Shown in pieces: positions 60,201 to 64,000 of a DNA stretch of 64,000 bases. Positions within the stretch are counted from its first letter, which is position 1; each line of letters opens with the position of its first letter. Source of the DNA: Sphagnum compactum (lineage: Eukaryota; Bryophyta; Sphagnopsida; Sphagnales); the NCBI GenBank assembly GCA_965153455.1, contig OZ234500.1, forward strand, positions 16,677,579-16,741,578, read 5' to 3'. The notes below the pieces were generated by a model. It did not search any database. It was not told where the DNA came from and saw only the letters and a list, made by a program, of their open reading frames with translations. A program made the position numbers and the translations under genes.

Positions 60201-62554
60201 TATTCTAAAAAGATTTTAAGAATAAAGGAGTGGTTTAAAGGTGCACGTGTGGCTCCTAATAGTGTGGTTGGACCTATATGTCGATGACTATAATTAAGTT
60301 GATTATGTTGTGACATGTTGCAAACCTTTTTAATGTTGCCCCTATGTTATGTAGGTAAGATTCCACATGCCAATGTTTTATGAGCACAATGGTTTGGGAG
60401 GTCCACGACATTAAAATTTAACTCATAGGTATTGTTGCTTTCATATCCTAATTTTTTCCTTATGTATTGTTGAATTTTCAAAAGGAAGAATCCAAAACAA
60501 TTTAGCAAGCATTTAACAATGCCCTATTATTTTCAACTTTTACATTAATCATCTTAGAACAACTTCAAAATTGTTGTTTCAACTATGTTCATTTTAATAA
60601 AGATGTGTGGGGCACATTCAAACTAATAGGATCAAAGAGGGTGTGTAACCAATGTTTAGTTTTTCATATTTTAGTGTTAAAAATATACTAATGTTGTAAA
60701 CTTCTTTAATGTGTTTATATAATCATGTTTCAAATATATTGTGGAAACATGTGGAATGATTTGAAATGAATTTAATGAGGATAGATTATTCAAAATCATC
60801 CATAAAGTATTGTAACGAATTATTTTTGTTGTTTAATGGACTCGTAAATGATTCCTAAATGATTGGAGAATGAAATATATTTTTTAGCACATCTTTACAT
60901 GATAGTATAAATCAACATCCCTTTGGGTCATAAGATTTTTTCAATGATTTTTTCTAGTTTATAAATGGAATATTCCTATATTATTTTGGGAATATTGTGA
61001 GTATAAACAATCACTAAAGGTGCACCATTGATTCCAATTAACATGAATGTACTTTGTGACCAATTTGAAAAGTGAATGGATTTGCGAAAATCTAAATTGT
61101 TTTTGGTCTTAATGAAAGATCAAGAAAACTTAGGTCATTTATATCTATTATTCAAAAGACAAACCTATTTCACACTTGTATTTGAAATGTAGGGTTCCTT
61201 TTAGAGTTAATTATTCAAAAAAATTCTCTAAGACCTTCACAAACAAGCATAAACCTAAAGTGATCAATGTTTAGTCTATTGTTGTTGATCGTTAAGAACA
61301 ATCTTGAAATTGTTGAATCCTAAATTGAACAAATATTGTTGTTAGTTTCTTATTTGTTGTAATAAGTGGTAGTTCAAACCTTGATTTACCTCACTCCCTT
61401 TTCAACATTTATGAATAGATGCAAAATCTCTTGCTAGTCGTCAATCATAGTTGATTATTTTGGTTACAAGCTTATGCTAGTCCTCTTTAACCTTTCACGA
61501 GAAAAACTTGATTTGATGAAGTTTAATTGCACATATATATATGTCTTCAAACAAAAAACAAGGATGTAAATTTTGTATAATGGTTTAAGTGTCCTTTCTT
61601 GTGTATGCTTATGAGATAGAGCACACATAAATCGATAACTCTTCACATTCAATAGGCACAAAACCTCCCTTGTTGACACATTTGTTGTCACAATGCTACA
61701 TTGTTCAAAATGCGATAGTTGGTCAAATTTAAATATTGAAAAAATAATTTATCACTTAAACATACAACATTTAAAAATTTGTCATCAACAAGTTTTGAAC
61801 ATATACAAAATTATGATAGCGACATCTAAAGAAAAATATTTTCTATGTAACTAATTGGATCCACCTACTCCAAAAATAAAAGCCACCTTGATGTATAAGC
61901 ACTCACAATTTTGTAACCAACCTACCTACTTCACAAATTTGGAAAAAAAACACATTAATATAAATAAATACAACACATTGAACACAACTCATACAACTTA
62001 TGGCACATTTTGCAATACATTACCTTACATGAATGATTACTTTATTTCATAAATTTGATAACTTGTTCTTGGTATTATTGTAGTTATTCATAAAGTCTAA
62101 AAACCATTTAGATCCCTTGAATGAAAATTTTAAAACTACAAATTAATTGCACATAAATGCTTACACCTTATATTGAAGCCAATCAAATATCTCGAAGCAC
62201 TAATCAAAAGGCCACATGTGAATTAACTTTAATCGTCCAAAATTTAAGGTTTAAATGAAAATACGATAACCAATTTCATCCAAGGTTTGGCCAAGGAGTT
62301 TTATTTGTGATCCGTGTGTAGGTTCAATTGTTTTGAACCATGTAAATATTAAATCATTAAGCAGGATTTATTGAAATTATGTGGAAAATAATACATAAGA
62401 TATGTGATTTCCAAAAAGGGTTAACAATATATTTTTGTAGTAACTTAGTAATACTATATGCATATTACAAAATGTTTGATAATTTTATATAATTTGTAGT
62501 ATGTTAGACTTCAATGTTGTAAGGAATAGAATAATGTGAATTGTACTATAGTAC
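57242..62554. other. AT-rich intergenic DNA
   Basis: No supported gene. Frames are under about 120 codons without known motifs. The only compositionally distinct patch is 58440-58890, listed separately. Confidence 0.7.
58491..58876. repeat. GC-richer patch with 15-bp inverted repeat
   Basis: AGTGGAGGTAGGCCT (58491-58505) and AGGCCTACCTCCACT (58862-58876) are exact reverse complements. A third partial copy, AGGCCTACCTCTGCT, lies at about 58750. The two right-hand copies belong to a ~40-bp direct repeat (AGATTGC(A/G)TTTTGAG...TTCAGGCCTACCTC). It may be a decayed TIR element. Confidence 0.6.
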
Positions 62555-63215
62555 ATGGGGAGCTTGAACACACATGTTTGTTGAATAATTTATTGATTAA
62601 AAATATTCTGTGTTGAAAAATAGAATATTCTTAAATATTTCAAAAGATTATTTATTTTTAGTCAAAAAAACAATTTCTTTGAAAAAACTTCTGTGAAAAT
62701 TTCAACATTTCTACGAATAACATAATTAGTGTCAAAGCTGTCAAGGTACTATAGTATTACTATTCCTTGAAGTAACCAAATAATTCAAAATGATCATGGA
62801 TGGATTCATGTTGTTGGCCGGCAAGAAGACTTGGACAAACTTTGGCATACTTGCCCAAAAGATGTCATTGGTCCCACATACGTGAGCTATGCAAAACATG
62901 GCACATTCATTTGCTTGTACATCTTTTTGAGCAGGCATGCACAATACACAATTTCATGGATTGTGGGTGGTACTACACACCCCAACACACATACACCAAA
63001 AAGGAAACGAATTTAGAAATCATAAGTTACCCTACTACCTTGGTAGCTTTGACGCCAATTATATTATTTTCAGAATTGTTGAATTTTTTTAATTTTTTTT
63101 CAAATAACAAAAAAAAATTGGAGAAAAATATTGAATCTTCAAGAATAATTTATTTTTCAAAATAAAAATTTCAAAATAAATTAATTATTCAACAAACATG
63201 TGTTGAACTTGCCCA
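62555..63215. mobile_element. long-TIR non-autonomous element, about 660 bp
   Basis: The left end reads GGAGCTTGAACACACATGTT TGTTGAATAAT and, further in, GTGTCAAAGCTGTCAAGGTA. The right end is the inverted copy: TACCTTGGTAGCTTTGACGC near 63037, then ATTATTCAACAAACATGTGT and TGAACTTGCCC at 63185-63214. TIRs are therefore about 180-200 bp, diverged. The internal ~270 bp have no transposase. A one-arm relative lies at 26960-27165. Confidence 0.65.
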
Positions 63216-64000
63216 GGTACTAGGTCTATTTTTATATGAAGGTTTTTGAAAGATGACATTTTGGCTTGTATTGAAACTTGAGATTAGTTATAGAGTTATA
63301 ATATCTTGAAGGAGCTTGTATTGAAACTTGAGATTAGTTATAGAGTTATAATATCTTGAAGGATTTTGGTTTCTTTTAGAGGATTTTTGGAAGATTATAT
63401 TTTTGCATGGTGAAATATTTGAGTTTCCACAATCCTTCTTTTGCCTTAAGATACCCTTTTTAATGTAAATGGCAAGGCCAACACACCCCCTTGTTGCTAT
63501 ACAATGATTGTGTAAGATTTGGTTGGATAAATATTCAAGGGGGCATGTCTAAAAGGTTTCCTTTTGTGTTTAATTGGGAGTCTTTTTAATAACAAAGGTC
63601 TATCATTACCACCCCTTATTTGGGCCTTTTCCAGTGTCTAGCCAAGATGGGTAGAAGTGTTAATTGTTTCTACGGCCTCACCCATAAACAATAAAAAAAA
63701 TTGGACAATACAAGCCGGGAGGCTATCTAAATGCCACCACCTGGGCCAATTATTATTATGATCAGCCAATCAGGAGCAGTAATTTTCTTGTTTTGGGCCC
63801 CATGAAGACCCTAGTAGGCTACCATGTACAAATATATACAAGCTCAAAAGTATCTTAATGCAAAAAAAGAATTATGGAAATCTTCTAAAAGAAACCAAAA
63901 TCCTTCAAGATATCATAACTCTGTAATTAATCTCAAGTTTCAACAGGAGCCAAAATATCATTTTTCAAAAATAGTCATATAAAAATAGACCTACTACCTA
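63215..64000. mobile_element. long-TIR element reaching the window edge
   Basis: The left end AGGTACTAGGTCTATTTTTA (63215 on) is mirrored by the end of the window (TAAAAATAGACCTACTACCT). Pairing continues about 150 bp inward through TTGAAACTTGAGATTA and TATCTTGAAGGATTTTGGTT plus TCTTTTAGA. The left arm contains a tandem duplication of a ~51-bp piece (63264-63314 and 63315-63364). The right end may extend beyond the window. No transposase is present. Confidence 0.75.

Noticed and set aside
1-64000. tRNA or rRNA genes
   Set aside because: No stretch with a tRNA A/B-box pair and foldable acceptor arm, and no rRNA-like segment, was seen on reading; a covariance-model search would be decisive.

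Overview
This window is nuclear DNA of a land plant. It has three intron-rich genes with GT-AG introns, whose products are plant or chloroplast-type proteins, set in AT-rich intergenic DNA full of decayed repeats. The low GC between genes (roughly 30% by eye), the repeat content and the somewhat divergent proteins suggest a non-seed plant such as a moss, fern or lycophyte. I cannot name the species.

Layout. 1-5.2 kb is AT-rich repeat DNA with hairpins and short terminal-inverted-repeat (TIR) elements. 5.2-12.0 kb has a more gene-like base composition, including a CT-rich ~105-bp tandem repeat and an orphan 253-codon ORF, but no recognised protein. A ~66-bp minisatellite (12.10-12.60 kb) lies just upstream of gene A. 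Gene A (CDS 13915-24033, +, 18 coding exons, 956 aa) encodes an ABC1/UbiB-type kinase fused to a serine beta-lactamase-like domain. An ~800-bp degenerate foldback and AT-rich DNA follow. Gene B (CDS 28671-34805, +, 11 coding exons, 857 aa) encodes a chloroplast RETICULATA-RELATED 5/6-type protein with a ChaN-like (DUF399) and a DUF3411 domain. Then come 13 kb of AT-rich intergenic DNA with tandem repeats and unidentified ORF fragments. Gene C (CDS 48046-52260, -, 7 coding exons, ~735 aa) is the selective-autophagy receptor NBR1. From 53 kb to the end there are several TIR elements, a ruined hAT-like transposase (about 54.8-57.2 kb) and two abutting long-TIR elements at the right edge.

Function. 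Genes A and B, on the same strand 4.6 kb apart, belong to families linked to plastids or organelles. NBR1 works in cytosolic selective autophagy. They are independent transcription units and nothing suggests a shared pathway. The exon models were built by hand: every junction keeps frame, and all but a few use ordinary GT-AG sites. I found no convincing new multi-gene system. The best leads are the repeat families shared between introns of genes A and B, the NBR1 intron-1 palindrome with its coding-like 51-bp repeat, the Tat-like signal in gene B, the orphan ORF, and several strong foldbacks that could make small RNAs.
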